A DNA stretch of 64,000 nucleotides, taken from positions 62,001 to 126,000 of the forward strand of contig JALFVL010000041.1 in NCBI GenBank assembly GCA_022787165.1, written 5' to 3'. This document shows, piece by piece, positions 43,071 to 54,494 of this stretch (position 1 is the first letter of the stretch; the number at the start of each line of letters is the position of its first letter). Below the pieces are notes generated by a model that saw only the letters and a program-made list of their open reading frames with translations, was not told the origin of the DNA and did no database searches. The stretch comes from Clostridiales bacterium (GTDB taxonomy: Bacteria > Bacillota > Clostridia > Christensenellales > Aristaeellaceae). The position numbers and the translations under genes are program-made.

Positions 43071-44231
43071 TCAGGGCCTGGCCGGCGCACCGCACTTGTC
43101 GCACGGCTCCAGCTTGTTGTACGGGCTCTTGGAGAGATCGCCATACGTGAAGCTCGACAGCGGCAGATACTGCTTGTCGACCGTGTAGCATTCGGGATCG
43201 ATATGGTATTTCTTGCCGCCGTTTTTGTTGTAATAGAGCTTGGTCTTGGCGCCGGGGGTCGGCGTCGGCGTGGGCTCGGGCTCGGGCGTAGGCGTGATAT
43301 TCGGATCGGGCGTCGGCGTCGCCTGATCGACAAGAATGCCGCTGGAGAGCGAGTTGGGATCGACGGCCCACTTGCCATTTTCGTTGAGCGTGATCGCGTC
43401 ATACTGATAGGTACGCGTCTCGCCGCTGTAGCTGACGTCCGCCTGGATCGTAATCGTGCGCGCCGTGCTCTCGTCCGTTCCTGTCGGCGCGGACATCTGC
43501 CGCCAGTCGACAAGCGGACGGTTCATGAATTTCCAGAAGAGCTGCTGTGCCGCGCCGGAATCGTTGTTGGCGTTCTGCTCAGCCTGCCAGCTGGCAGACG
43601 TAAATTCAACCATATCGGCAATAATGCCCTTGCGCCAGCGCTCCATGAAATTCTCCAGTGCGATTTCTGCATCTGATTTGACCGTTGGGACATAAGCGTT
43701 TGCCCCGGCATCGCTCAGGCCAAGATCCGCGGTGGATTCATCCTCGCTGCCGCCGGAGATGCCGACGTCCTGCGTCTCCGTCAGCGAACTGCCCGCATAA
43801 TACCCGTCGGGCACGCTCGTGCTCATCGTGCTGTAATTGAACTGCGGGGTCGCGGAAACCTGAGGAACCGGCGTCAGAAAGCCCGCAGCCGGCTGGCGGA
43901 CAGAGCTTCTGGATGGCGACGCGCTCAGCGCCGTCACCAGCGTAAAGACAAACGCCAGACCATAAATTGCGGAGAGAATTGTCCTGCCCGGAAAGAGGAA
44001 CGCGCGGCTGACCCACATCATCGCAAGCGCGGCGACCACGGCGAGCAAAAAGACCCAGCGCACGGGCTGAAAGAAGATCGCCAGCAGCCCCATGACAGGC
44101 AGCAGCATGAAAAACACCAGCAGCATCAGCTGGTTGAGCTCTCTCTTGGATTTTTTTGGCTTCGGCTTCTGATCCAGCGCCTTGGCCGAACCGGCGGGCG
44201 TGGCAGAATAGCTGGGTCGGTTTGATCGCAT
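43071..44231 (-). CDS. Membrane protein with Thr-Pro linker and C-terminal His/Cys motif
   Basis: A 386-residue protein. A basic N terminus (KPKPKKSKR) is followed by three or so membrane helices (~35-105). Then come a Ser/Thr-rich extracytoplasmic region, an NTF2-like region (~180-300: ALENFMERWRKGIIADMVEFTS), and a TPTPxP spacer. The 55-residue tail is KYHIDPEC...LEPCDKCG. The tail's H-x4-C...C-x2-C pattern looks like a small metal-binding module seen at the ends of many secreted clostridial proteins. Function unknown. Confidence 0.75.
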   Translation of the reverse strand: MRSNRPSYSATPAGSAKALDQKPKPKKSKRELNQLMLLVFFMLLPVMGLLAIFFQPVRWVFLLAVVAALAMMWVSRAFLFPGRTILSAIYGLAFVFTLVTALSASPSRSSVRQPAAGFLTPVPQVSATPQFNYSTMSTSVPDGYYAGSSLTETQDVGISGGSEDESTADLGLSDAGANAYVPTVKSDAEIALENFMERWRKGIIADMVEFTSASWQAEQNANNDSGAAQQLFWKFMNRPLVDWRQMSAPTGTDESTARTITIQADVSYSGETRTYQYDAITLNENGKWAVDPNSLSSGILVDQATPTPDPNITPTPEPEPTPTPTPGAKTKLYYNKNGGKKYHIDPECYTVDKQYLPLSSFTYGDLSKSPYNKLEPCDKCGAPARP

Positions 44232-44364
44232 ATCATCGCCTCCTGTGTGCGAAAAAACAGGGGAAATCTTTGAAGCATCCCTTTATTCATAACGAAGCAG
44301 CACAGGCAAATCATCCCGCCGCCGCGTCTTTTGTCGAAGGATGGGCAAAAAGCCCGTAAGAAGT

Positions 44365-44373
44365 ATTATAGCA
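44365..44373 (-). promoter_or_regulatory. Extended -10 promoter for the Thr-Pro linker membrane protein
   Basis: On the minus strand TGCTATAAT, with no proper -35. It implies a leader of about 130 nt before the start at 44231. Confidence 0.45.
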
Positions 44374-44385
44374 TAGATCGTCAAA

Positions 44386-44418
44386 AGAAAAAAGCCCCCG
44401 GCCTAAAATTCGGCCGAG
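44386..44418 (-). terminator. Terminator of the rsgA-methyltransferase-tetR operon
   Basis: On the minus strand CTCGGCC, a loop containing the tetR stop codon, GGCCGGGG, then CTTTTTTCTTTT. Confidence 0.6.
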
Positions 44419-45071
44419 GTCTCCCGGATGAAGCGATCGATATGCGCCCGAAGAAGCGCCCGCCCATGCGCCCGGCTCTGCGGCTCATCGCAGGCACAGA
44501 TGAGCAGCCAGAGCGGCGCGTAGAATTCAAGCGCGAGCGTCTGCGGATCCTCCGCGCAGATTACCCCGCGCGCTGCCATCGCGCGAAAGATGCCCGTCAT
44601 ATACGCCACAGGTCCCGCCGTCAGGCAGCTGCTGTGCAGCTGCGCCATCTCCTCGCTGCGATACTGCTCCAGGGTCAGCAGCCTGCGGAACTTTGCGGCA
44701 AAGGCATCCCCCGTCCAGAAGTCAAACTGGGCGAGTGTGAACGCCTGAATCTCGCGCATCGTCACCGACAGCAGGCTCTCCTGCGGCACGTCCGTTGGCA
44801 GCTCCGGCACGTGGAACTGCCGGGAGCGCTCCTCGTCGATCTTAACCATCCGCGCCACGATGCTCTCGAGGATGTCGTGCTTGTTTTTGTAATGCCTGTA
44901 CAGCGCGCCCTTGGTGATGCCCAGCTCTCCCGCGATGGCGCTGACGCTTGTCGCCTCGTAGCCGTCCCGCGCAAACAGGCGCAGCGCCGTCTGAAGGATG
45001 CGCTCCTTCGTGCTCTCCTGTTGCGGATTCTGCGCGCTGTTCTCCCTCCGGCCTTCGCTGTCATGCTCCAT
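44403..45071 (-). CDS. TetR/AcrR family regulator
   Basis: About 222 residues from an ATG preceded by AGGAAGAG; the frame continues 15 codons upstream. The N-terminal helix-turn-helix is TKERILQTALRLFARDGYEATSVSAIAGELGITKGALYRHYKNKHDI (here residues ~20-66). The C-terminal ligand domain is diverged. It is the last gene of a three-gene operon after rsgA and a methyltransferase. The operon promoter contains two TetR-like palindromes, so this protein probably represses its own operon. The ligand is unknown. Confidence 0.9.
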   Translation of the reverse strand: MEHDSEGRRENSAQNPQQESTKERILQTALRLFARDGYEATSVSAIAGELGITKGALYRHYKNKHDILESIVARMVKIDEERSRQFHVPELPTDVPQESLLSVTMREIQAFTLAQFDFWTGDAFAAKFRRLLTLEQYRSEEMAQLHSSCLTAGPVAYMTGIFRAMAARGVICAEDPQTLALEFYAPLWLLICACDEPQSRAHGRALLRAHIDRFIRETSAEF

Positions 45072-45128
45072 GCCGCTCTTCCTCCTGTTTTCCGGTTTCT
45101 GCGGCCGCCCGCACACACGCGCAGGCGG

Positions 45129-45848
45129 TCACGCCCTCTTTCTCAGGACGATCTTCACGAAATTCAGATACTTCCCGCCGCCGGCCTCCATCGCCCGCCG
45201 GTCCCCAACGGCATAGGCATTTTCCTGGCGAAGCCAGTCCGCCCAGACCTCCTCATGGCTCTCCATCTCGCAAACGTCGATGACCTCCGCGTCCCTGCTC
45301 CGGCTGACCAGATTTCTCCAGTAGCGCACGTCGTGCATCGTCTCAAGATCCTCCGGCGTCCAGGAGAGCAGCAGCTCCGGCGGCAAATGATCGTGGCAAT
45401 CCTCCTTCATGCCCGGAATGGCGATATAGACATAGCCGCCCGGCCTCACGAACGGCAGCAGCTTGTCATCCAAAAAGCGCGCGTCCCGGCCGAAATAATG
45501 ATAGGAATCCACGCTGACCACGGCGTCGAAGTATTCCGGCTCGAAGGGCAGCCTTTCCGCATCCGCCTTGACGGGGATGATCTGCTCCCGGCTCAGCCCC
45601 ATCTCGTCGAAAAATCGCCGGTTGTCCTCTGGCTCGCTCCACAGATCCGCCGCATAGACAGTAAATCCGTATTCCCGCGCGAGAAAGACGCTCGTGAGCC
45701 CCTGCCCGCTGCCCAGATCGCAGACAAGCGCCCTTTCGGGAATTCTGTGCTGGAGCAGCAGTTCCTCCTCGAGCTTGACAGGATTGGGACCCATGATCTT
45801 TTTCATCAGCTCTGGCGTGCCGTATTTCTCGCTTCTGGCATACTCCAT
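45129..45848 (-). CDS. Class I SAM-dependent methyltransferase
   Basis: About 239 residues from an ATG after GAGGAAA. The SAM-binding loop is VCDLGSGQGLTSVFLA (near residue 42). An acidic loop end follows in VYAADLW, then VKADAERLPFEPEYFDAVVSVDSYHYFG, typical of Methyltransf_11 small-molecule enzymes. The N terminus (MEYARSEKYGTPELMKKIMGPNPVKLEEELL) is of a kind seen in uncharacterised clostridial methyltransferases. It lies between rsgA and tetR in one operon. The substrate is unknown; a TetR-controlled detoxifying methylation is one possibility. Confidence 0.87.
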   Translation of the reverse strand: MEYARSEKYGTPELMKKIMGPNPVKLEEELLLQHRIPERALVCDLGSGQGLTSVFLAREYGFTVYAADLWSEPEDNRRFFDEMGLSREQIIPVKADAERLPFEPEYFDAVVSVDSYHYFGRDARFLDDKLLPFVRPGGYVYIAIPGMKEDCHDHLPPELLLSWTPEDLETMHDVRYWRNLVSRSRDAEVIDVCEMESHEEVWADWLRQENAYAVGDRRAMEAGGGKYLNFVKIVLRKRA

Positions 45849-45858
45849 CGTCTTTTCC

Positions 45859-46905
45859 TCACTTTCTTCGCGCGCTTCGGTTGATTTTCGCGATGCGCTT
45901 GAACTTTTCCTTCTTTTCGGCGAGATAGCTTTCCGTGTCCGCAGCGTAGCGGCTCTCCGCGCAGAGCTTTTGGTAGGATTGAAGCCGTTCCCGGGCAAGC
46001 GAGCCGCTCTCTACCGCCGCCCGGACGGCACAGCCCGGCTCGCTGCCGTGTGAGCAGTCTCCAAACCGGCAGCTGGCCGCCAGCGCCTCGATGTCGGCAA
46101 AGGACTGCTCCAAGCCCTCGTCCACATCCCACAGACCGAGCTCCCGCATACCCGGCGTATCGATAACCATGCCGCCATGCTCAAGCAGAAACAGCTCGCG
46201 CCGTGTCGTAGTATGCCGTCCCCTGCCGTCATCGCGCAGGCCGCCTGTTTGGAGCCGTTCCTCGCCCAGTAGCCGGTTGATGATCGTTGACTTCCCCACA
46301 CCGGAGGAGCCGAGCAGCGCCACGGTCTTCCCCGGGCGAAGATAGGGCGCCAGCGCGCGCAGCCCGTCCGTCTCCACGGCGGACACGGTCACAACCTCCG
46401 CCCCGGCGGCAACGCAAGCAACCTCGGAGAGCCTCTGCGCCATGTTTTCGCACAGGTCAGCCTTGGTCAGCACAACCACGGGCACGGCGCCGCTGTCCCA
46501 CGTCACGGCAAGGTAACGCTCCAGCCTGCGCAGGTTGAAGTCACTGTTGAGGGCCATGCAGATGAACGCCGTGTCGATATTCGCCGCGACGACTTGGCGG
46601 ACGCAGAGCGCGCCGGCCGCCCGGCGGACAAAGGCGCTCCTTCGCGGCAGAATGCCCCGGATCATCGCAAACCCCTCTTCCTCCCTGAGCCAGACGAAGT
46701 CCCCGACCGCCGGATAATCCCCCACATCCTCCGCGCCATAGAGAAACCTGCCGGATACCTCCGCCGTTCGCTCGCCCGACGAACTGACGACGCGATAGCT
46801 TCCCCGATCCTGCGCGAGCACCCTGCCCACAGCCGCCGCCTCCGCGCTTGCCAGCGCCGCGAGCTGCCCTGTCAGCCCATAGGCCGTCATGTCGATGTCT
46901 GCCAC
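45859..46905 (-). CDS. rsgA: Ribosome small-subunit-dependent GTPase RsgA
   Basis: A 348-residue circularly permuted GTPase involved in 30S maturation. An N-terminal OB fold (~20-90) is followed by G4 VVLTKADL, G5-like VSAVE, G1 GSSGVGKST (near 200), G2 RHTTTR and G3 DTPGMRELGL. A zinc site follows in CRFGDCSHGSEPGC. The start is a GTG after GGGAGGCGGAAGG. It is the first gene of an operon whose promoter carries TetR-type operators; such control is unusual for a ribosome assembly factor. The sequence is somewhat diverged from the housekeeping type, so a second rsgA copy elsewhere is possible. Confidence 0.94.
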   Translation of the reverse strand: MADIDMTAYGLTGQLAALASAEAAAVGRVLAQDRGSYRVVSSSGERTAEVSGRFLYGAEDVGDYPAVGDFVWLREEEGFAMIRGILPRRSAFVRRAAGALCVRQVVAANIDTAFICMALNSDFNLRRLERYLAVTWDSGAVPVVVLTKADLCENMAQRLSEVACVAAGAEVVTVSAVETDGLRALAPYLRPGKTVALLGSSGVGKSTIINRLLGEERLQTGGLRDDGRGRHTTTRRELFLLEHGGMVIDTPGMRELGLWDVDEGLEQSFADIEALAASCRFGDCSHGSEPGCAVRAAVESGSLARERLQSYQKLCAESRYAADTESYLAEKKEKFKRIAKINRSARRK

Positions 46906-46927
46906 GCCTTCCGCCTCCCTTCAAAAA

Positions 46928-46977
46928 TAAACGATCGTTTACATTCTCATTATAGTAAACAGTCGTTTACTTGTCAA
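46928..46977 (-). promoter_or_regulatory. Consensus promoter with two TetR-type operators, rsgA operon
   Basis: On the minus strand TTGACA (46972-46977), 17 bp, TATAAT (46949-46954). The spacer is itself a palindrome with arms GTAAAC/GTTTAC (46955-46970). A second, perfect 14-bp palindrome TAAACGATCGTTTA lies at 46928-46941, just past the start site. Both sites share the TAAAC-N4-GTTTA design. The TetR-family gene at the end of the operon is the likely binder. Confidence 0.85.
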
Positions 46978-47111
46978 CGGTTTTTTCATGTATTCAAAAA
47001 AAGATGCGGCGCAAAGCTACATCTCCCCGTTTATTAAATTGATCAAAGGCCATGTTATCCTCGGAGCCTTATTGATGGGAGATTTTCTCCCCTTTCAGGA
47101 GAGAAAACCTT

Positions 47112-47150
47112 TCAAAAAAAGAAAGAGATGCGGCGCAAAACCGCATCTCT
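47112..47150 (-). terminator. Terminator of ppdK
   Basis: On the minus strand AGAGATGCGG and CCGCATCTCT form a perfect 10-bp stem, followed by TTCTTTTTTT. Confidence 0.88.
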
Positions 47151-47164
47151 CTGTGTTTGAAGGA

Positions 47165-49804
<2,640 letters not shown>

Positions 49805-49908
49805 ACTTGTTCTTTCCTCCTTCAAACATTCATAATCACTGCAATTTGTCAAAAACTGCATGATGATTGGCGCAGAATGCGACCCTGAAAAATGGCCGCA
49901 CATGCCAC

Positions 49909-49937
49909 ATTATACGGCCTTTTTCGTGATTTGGCAA
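49909..49937 (-). promoter_or_regulatory. Promoter of ppdK
   Basis: On the minus strand TTGCCA (49932-49937), 17 bp, TATAAT (49909-49914). The leader to the ATG is about 100 nt. Confidence 0.7.
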
Positions 49938-50047
49938 TCACTTTTTCTCTGAAAAATCCAGTTTTTTTCCCTTTTTTTACAGATTCATCAGACGATTTGC
50001 CTGAATGACGAAAACCGAACGATACTTTTTATCCGATGTGTTCACAT

Positions 50048-52045
50048 TCAGTTTCTGCCAAATCCCTGCCCGCCCATGGCGTGACGCCGCCGCGCCGCCG
50101 CAAGCAGCGCGCGCCGCTCCTCCTCCCGGCCCTGCTCCCGCATAACCGACAGGAAAACCTCGCGTGCGCGAGCAAGCAGGCGTCCGTCTCCCGTGAGCAT
50201 CAGCGCGGGCATCACCGGCTGGCCGTGCTGGCGCGTGCCGAAGAACTCTCCCGCGCCGCGCAGCTCGAGATCCTTCTGCGCAACGGCAAAGCCGTCATGG
50301 GTCTTCGTCAGCGTGCGCAGGCGATCGTTGGGCTCAGCCATCAGGAAGCACCAGCTCTCCTGCGCCCCGCGCCCGACGCGCCCGCGAAGCTGATGCAGCT
50401 GCGCCAGGCCGAAGCGCTCCGCGCCCTCGATGACCATGATCGTCGCGCGAGGCACATTGACGCCCACCTCAATGACCGTCGTCGCCACCAGGACATCGAT
50501 CTCCCCGGCGTAAAACCGCCCGAGCGTCTCCTCCTTGAGCTGCTTGTTCATCCGTCCGTGGACGAGCCCAACCGTCAGTGGGGCGAGCGCCTCCGCCAGC
50601 TCGCGCTGCTCCGCGGTGGCGCTGCGCATCGGCTCGGCCTCCTCCATGCCCTCGCCGACCAGCGGACAGACGACATAGGCCTGATGCCCCTTTTCCGCCT
50701 CCGCGCGGATGAAGGCATACATATCCTGCCGCTTTTCCTCCGGTACGATACGTGTGGTCACTGCCTTGCGCCCGGGCGGCAGCTCGTCAACCGCCGATAG
50801 ATCCAGATCGCCGTAGAGGACGAGCGAAAGGCTGCGCGGAATCGGCGTGGCGCTCATCACCATGACGTGGGGCGAGAGCCCCTTGCCCTCGAGCCTCGTG
50901 CGCTGGCGCACGCCAAAGCGATGCTGCTCGTCCGTGACGACCAGCCGCAGGTTTTCGAACTCCACGCCCTCGGAGAGAAGCGCGTGCGTGCCGATGACGA
51001 CCTGCCATTCGCCGCTGGCAATCGCCTCCCTCGCGCGCCTGCGCTCGGCAGCCGTCATCCGTCCCGTGACGAGGCCGCACGTCACGCCCAGCGGTGTCAG
51101 CGTCTCCACAGCGCTTTGCAGATGCTGCGCGGCCAGAATCTCCGTCGGCGCCATAAGCGCGCCCTGTCCGCCTGCGCGGACACACAGATACAGCGCGCAC
51201 AGCGCGATCAGCGTCTTACCGCAGCCCACGTCGCCCTGAATCATCCGTGCCATTGCCCGATTGCCGCGAAGGTCCCTCGCGACATCCTGTATGGCGCGCC
51301 GCTGCGCCCCTGTCGGCGGAAAGGGCAGGCTTTGATAAAAGTCTCCAATCCATTCCTCCTGAACCTGAAGCGGCGCAGTCTCCCGCCGCTCGCCCGCCTC
51401 GCCCATGACAGCCGCCTGGAACAGAAGCAGCTCCTCCAGGGCCAGCCGCTCCTTGGCCCGGGCAAGCGCCTCCACGCTCTGCGGAAAGTGTGCCTGCCGC
51501 AGCGCCTCGCGCCTGTCCATCAGGCCAAGGCGGCAAACGAGGCTTTGCGGCAGCTCGTCCGGCTCGTCGTATTCCTCCAGCAGCAGCGCGACCGCATCGC
51601 GCAGCGGCTTCTGGCCGACGCCCGGCACAGCCGCGTAGACAGGCGTGATTTTGCCCGGCTCTTCGAGGGTCGGGTTGATGACAAACAGCCCCGATTTTTT
51701 TCGCACGGCCTGCCCGAAAAGCGTCACCTGCTGTGTATCAAAGAGCCTGTCCTTCATCCACGGCTGGTTGAACCACATGCAGCGGATCTTCCCGCATTCG
51801 TCCGCGATGACCGCCGAGACCCATTGCATGCCCCTCGCCCGGTGCAGCGCGGGCTTCCCCGTCACAAAACCGGCGAAGCAGCCCTGCGTCCCCTCCATCA
51901 TCTGTGCGGGCGAAAGGGGCTGCGTCGTGTCGCGATAGCTAACGGGCAGCGTCTCGACCAGATCCCGCGAGGTGACAATTCCCTTTTTCGCGAGCGCTTC
52001 GAGCCGCTTGGGCCCGAAGCCCTTGATTTCTGACAGCCTGCGCAT
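50048..52045 (-). CDS. recG: ATP-dependent DNA helicase RecG
   Basis: About 665 residues from an ATG after GGGAGG, slightly short for the family. The N-terminal wedge/OB domain (~1-230) is followed by helicase motifs: Walker A GDVGCGKT, DEQHRFGVRQR (motif II), SATPIPRS (motif III) and QLHQLRGRVGRG (motif VI). RecG remodels stalled replication forks and Holliday junctions. It lies downstream of fakA (yloV) and yloU as in Bacillus, separated from fakA by a terminator-like hairpin that is placed after this gene's own start. Confidence 0.96.
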   Translation of the reverse strand: MRRLSEIKGFGPKRLEALAKKGIVTSRDLVETLPVSYRDTTQPLSPAQMMEGTQGCFAGFVTGKPALHRARGMQWVSAVIADECGKIRCMWFNQPWMKDRLFDTQQVTLFGQAVRKKSGLFVINPTLEEPGKITPVYAAVPGVGQKPLRDAVALLLEEYDEPDELPQSLVCRLGLMDRREALRQAHFPQSVEALARAKERLALEELLLFQAAVMGEAGERRETAPLQVQEEWIGDFYQSLPFPPTGAQRRAIQDVARDLRGNRAMARMIQGDVGCGKTLIALCALYLCVRAGGQGALMAPTEILAAQHLQSAVETLTPLGVTCGLVTGRMTAAERRRAREAIASGEWQVVIGTHALLSEGVEFENLRLVVTDEQHRFGVRQRTRLEGKGLSPHVMVMSATPIPRSLSLVLYGDLDLSAVDELPPGRKAVTTRIVPEEKRQDMYAFIRAEAEKGHQAYVVCPLVGEGMEEAEPMRSATAEQRELAEALAPLTVGLVHGRMNKQLKEETLGRFYAGEIDVLVATTVIEVGVNVPRATIMVIEGAERFGLAQLHQLRGRVGRGAQESWCFLMAEPNDRLRTLTKTHDGFAVAQKDLELRGAGEFFGTRQHGQPVMPALMLTGDGRLLARAREVFLSVMREQGREEERRALLAAARRRHAMGGQGFGRN

Positions 52046-52104
52046 GCATCCTCCCTGCGGTGTCCCCGCCTCTTTCTTTTTTGAAAACTGGGCTTTTGAA
52101 CCGA

Positions 52105-52132
52105 AAATGCCGCGTCCGACGGGACGCGGCAT
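52105..52132 (-). terminator. Terminator between fakA and recG
   Basis: On the minus strand ATGCCGCGTCC and GGACGCGGCAT form an 11-bp stem followed by TTTTCGG. Confidence 0.7.
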
Positions 52133-52162
52133 GGTTTGCTTTCCTCAGCCCTGTCTGCGGCC

Positions 52163-53854
52163 TTACTCGGCCGAGATCAGGTAGTAGTACAGCGGCTGGC
52201 CGCCATACTGCACCTCGACGTCGAGATCCGCAAACAGCGCGGCAATCTCTTCGCCCAGCGCGTTCGCGTCCTCCTCCTTTGTGTCCTGGCCATAGTAGAT
52301 CGTGATGAGCGCGTCACCTTCCTCCACGACATGCTGCGTGAGCTCGATGGCGATATCGTGAATGCTCTTGCCGACGACCTCGATACGTCCGTTGTGGATG
52401 CCGATGATGTCGCCCTCCTTGATCTCCTTGTCCTCGAACACCGTGTCGCGGACGGCAAAGGTGATCTGACCGGTCTTGACCTGCTCGGCCGCTGCCGTCA
52501 TGGCCTCGCGGTTCTCCTCGACGCTCGCCTCCGGGTTGAAAGCGATGACGGCGCCGATGCCCATGGCGACGTTCTTCGTCGGCAGCACGACGACCTCCCG
52601 GTCGGAGAGCTCGGCCGCCTGCGAAGCTGCCAAAATGACGTTCGAGTTGTTGGGCAAAACGAAGACCGTCTTCGCGCCGACGCCCGCAACGGCCTCGAGG
52701 ATGTCCTCGATGCTCGGATTCATGGTCTGACCGCCCTCGACGATGTGGTCAACGCCCAGGTCGGTAAAGATGCCGGAGAAGCCCTCGCCCAGCGATACGG
52801 CCACCATGCCATAGTCCTTGAGCTCCTCCTGGGCAGACGCCTGCTCGGCCTCCTCCTGCTGGCGCTTGAGGTCGGCGGCCTTCTGTGCCTCCTCGGCCTG
52901 GCGCAGACGCTCGCGGCGCTCCTCGGCCATGTTGTCGATCTTGAGGTTGACCAGCTCGCCCAGCTCGCAGGCGTACTGAAGCGCCTTGCCGGGCTCGTTG
53001 GTGTGCACATGTACCTTGACGAGCGAGAAATCACCGACGACGACCACGCAGTCGCCGATGCGCGTCAGACGCGTGCGGAAACGGTTGACGTCGTCCTCGG
53101 TGACGCCGGGGTTCATCTCCTGAATGATGAATTCGGTACAGTATTTGAACTTGATCTCCTCAAGGGAGTCGTGGTCATCCTCGAACTCAAAGGTCGCAGC
53201 ATTGCCGACATCGACGGTGGTCTCCTCGATCTTCTCGCCATTGAAGGCTGCGCGCCAGCCCTTGAAGACCGTCAGCAGGCCCTGTCCGCCGGAATCGACG
53301 ACGCCCGCCTGCTTGAGGGCGGGGAGCATGTCCGGCGTCTTGGCGAGAATCGCCTCGCCGCTGCGGATGACCTTGTCAAGCAGGCCGGGCAGGTTGTCCG
53401 GATGCTTGATGACGTAGCGGGCGGAATCCTCCGAGATGACGCGGATGACCGTCAGGATGGTGCCCTCCTTGGGCTTCATCACGGCCTTGTAAGCCGTGTC
53501 GGCGCCGGAGCGCAGGCCCTTGGCAAATGCCGCCGCGTCCACCGTCTCACAGCCCTCGATACCGCGCGCAAAGCCGCGCAGAATCTGGGACAGAATGACG
53601 CCGGAGTTGCCGCGCGCACCCTTGAGCGCGCCGCGCGCCGCCAGATCGGCGAGCTTGGACGCGCTGGTCACATCCTGCGCGGCAATCTCCCGAACGGTGG
53701 ATTTCATCGTCAGGGACATGTTGGTGCCGGTATCGCCGTCCGGCACAGGGAACACGTTCAGCGCGTCAATCGCCTCGCGGTTCTGTTCAAGAAGATTGGC
53801 TCCCGCGATAATCATTTCCTTCAGGAGCAATCCGTCAATCGTTTGCTGTGACAA
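52163..53854 (-). CDS. fakA: Fatty acid kinase subunit FakA (DAK2/YloV family)
   Basis: A 563-residue protein. The N-terminal DhaL/DAK2 domain (~1-200) has the nucleotide/metal motif PVPDGDTGTNM (residues 38-48). A central domain and a Glu/Gln/Ala-rich helical linker (~300-335: MAEERRERLRQAEEAQKAADLKRQQEEAEQ) are followed by the C-terminal DegV-like partner domain. FakA phosphorylates FakB-bound fatty acids for phospholipid synthesis. The long charged linker is more extended than in short family members. It follows the Asp23-family gene by 28 bp, in the conserved yloU-yloV order. Confidence 0.93.
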   Translation of the reverse strand: MSQQTIDGLLLKEMIIAGANLLEQNREAIDALNVFPVPDGDTGTNMSLTMKSTVREIAAQDVTSASKLADLAARGALKGARGNSGVILSQILRGFARGIEGCETVDAAAFAKGLRSGADTAYKAVMKPKEGTILTVIRVISEDSARYVIKHPDNLPGLLDKVIRSGEAILAKTPDMLPALKQAGVVDSGGQGLLTVFKGWRAAFNGEKIEETTVDVGNAATFEFEDDHDSLEEIKFKYCTEFIIQEMNPGVTEDDVNRFRTRLTRIGDCVVVVGDFSLVKVHVHTNEPGKALQYACELGELVNLKIDNMAEERRERLRQAEEAQKAADLKRQQEEAEQASAQEELKDYGMVAVSLGEGFSGIFTDLGVDHIVEGGQTMNPSIEDILEAVAGVGAKTVFVLPNNSNVILAASQAAELSDREVVVLPTKNVAMGIGAVIAFNPEASVEENREAMTAAAEQVKTGQITFAVRDTVFEDKEIKEGDIIGIHNGRIEVVGKSIHDIAIELTQHVVEEGDALITIYYGQDTKEEDANALGEEIAALFADLDVEVQYGGQPLYYYLISAE

Positions 53855-53882
53855 AGAATTCGCCTCCAGTTTCCGTCAGGGA

Positions 53883-54233
53883 TCAGACGCGGATACCCTC
53901 GACCGAAATATTCACTCTGCGCACCTTGGCGCCAGTCATGTTTTCAATCTTATAGCACACCTGGGACTTGATGATGTTGCAGACCTCGACAATCGAAATG
54001 CCGTATTCCACAATGATGAACAGGTCGATATCGATTCCTCCGTCCGTCACGTTGATCTGAACGCCCTTGGTCAGGTTCTCCCTGCCAAGCCATTCCACAA
54101 AGCCATCCTTGGCGCGCTTTGAGGACATCGCAACGATTCCGTAGCACTCCAGCGCAGCATAACCCGCCACTTTCAGCAGGACATCTTCACTGATCGTGAT
54201 CTGACCCAGATCATTGTTGATTTTGCATTCCAT
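53883..54233 (-). CDS. Asp23/Gls24 family envelope protein (YloU-like)
   Basis: About 116 residues from an ATG after GAGGAGGGTG; the frame extends upstream without a better site. The core GQITISEDVLLKVAGYAALECYGIVAMS and the later GGIDIDLFIIVEYGISIVEVC are typical of the family. Members support envelope stress tolerance and often sit beside fakA, as here. The rpmB gene is divergent upstream, matching the Bacillus rpmB-yloU-yloV arrangement. Confidence 0.94.
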   Translation of the reverse strand: MECKINNDLGQITISEDVLLKVAGYAALECYGIVAMSSKRAKDGFVEWLGRENLTKGVQINVTDGGIDIDLFIIVEYGISIVEVCNIIKSQVCYKIENMTGAKVRRVNISVEGIRV

Positions 54234-54291
54234 AAAACACCCTCCTCGCGCAGGGTCATAGCGACCCGGAAATCTCAATGGATCATTGTAC

Positions 54292-54320
54292 AGTATACAG
54301 GAAAAGCCCTCTTTTTACAA
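54292..54320 (-). promoter_or_regulatory. Promoter of the yloU-fakA operon
   Basis: On the minus strand TTGTAA (54315-54320), 17 bp, TATACT (54292-54297), about 58 bp before the start. Confidence 0.6.
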
Positions 54321-54423
54321 GGATTCGGGGAAAAAACCTGCCGACGTTTTTCCGCTTTCCTGCGCATGCCGGTCAAGCTGACATCCGTTTTTCAATTTAT
54401 TCAAAACAAAATCGAAAAAACAC

Positions 54424-54452
54424 TTGTCAAATCGGCGCTCAGGTGCTAGAAT
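54424..54452 (+). promoter_or_regulatory. Promoter of rpmB
   Basis: TTGTCA (54424-54429), 17 bp, TAGAAT (54447-54452) with TGC before it (extended -10), 42 bp before the rpmB ATG. Confidence 0.7.
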
Positions 54453-54494
54453 AACTGTGTTATGACTGTTTACGCACCAGAAGGAGGTGTGATC

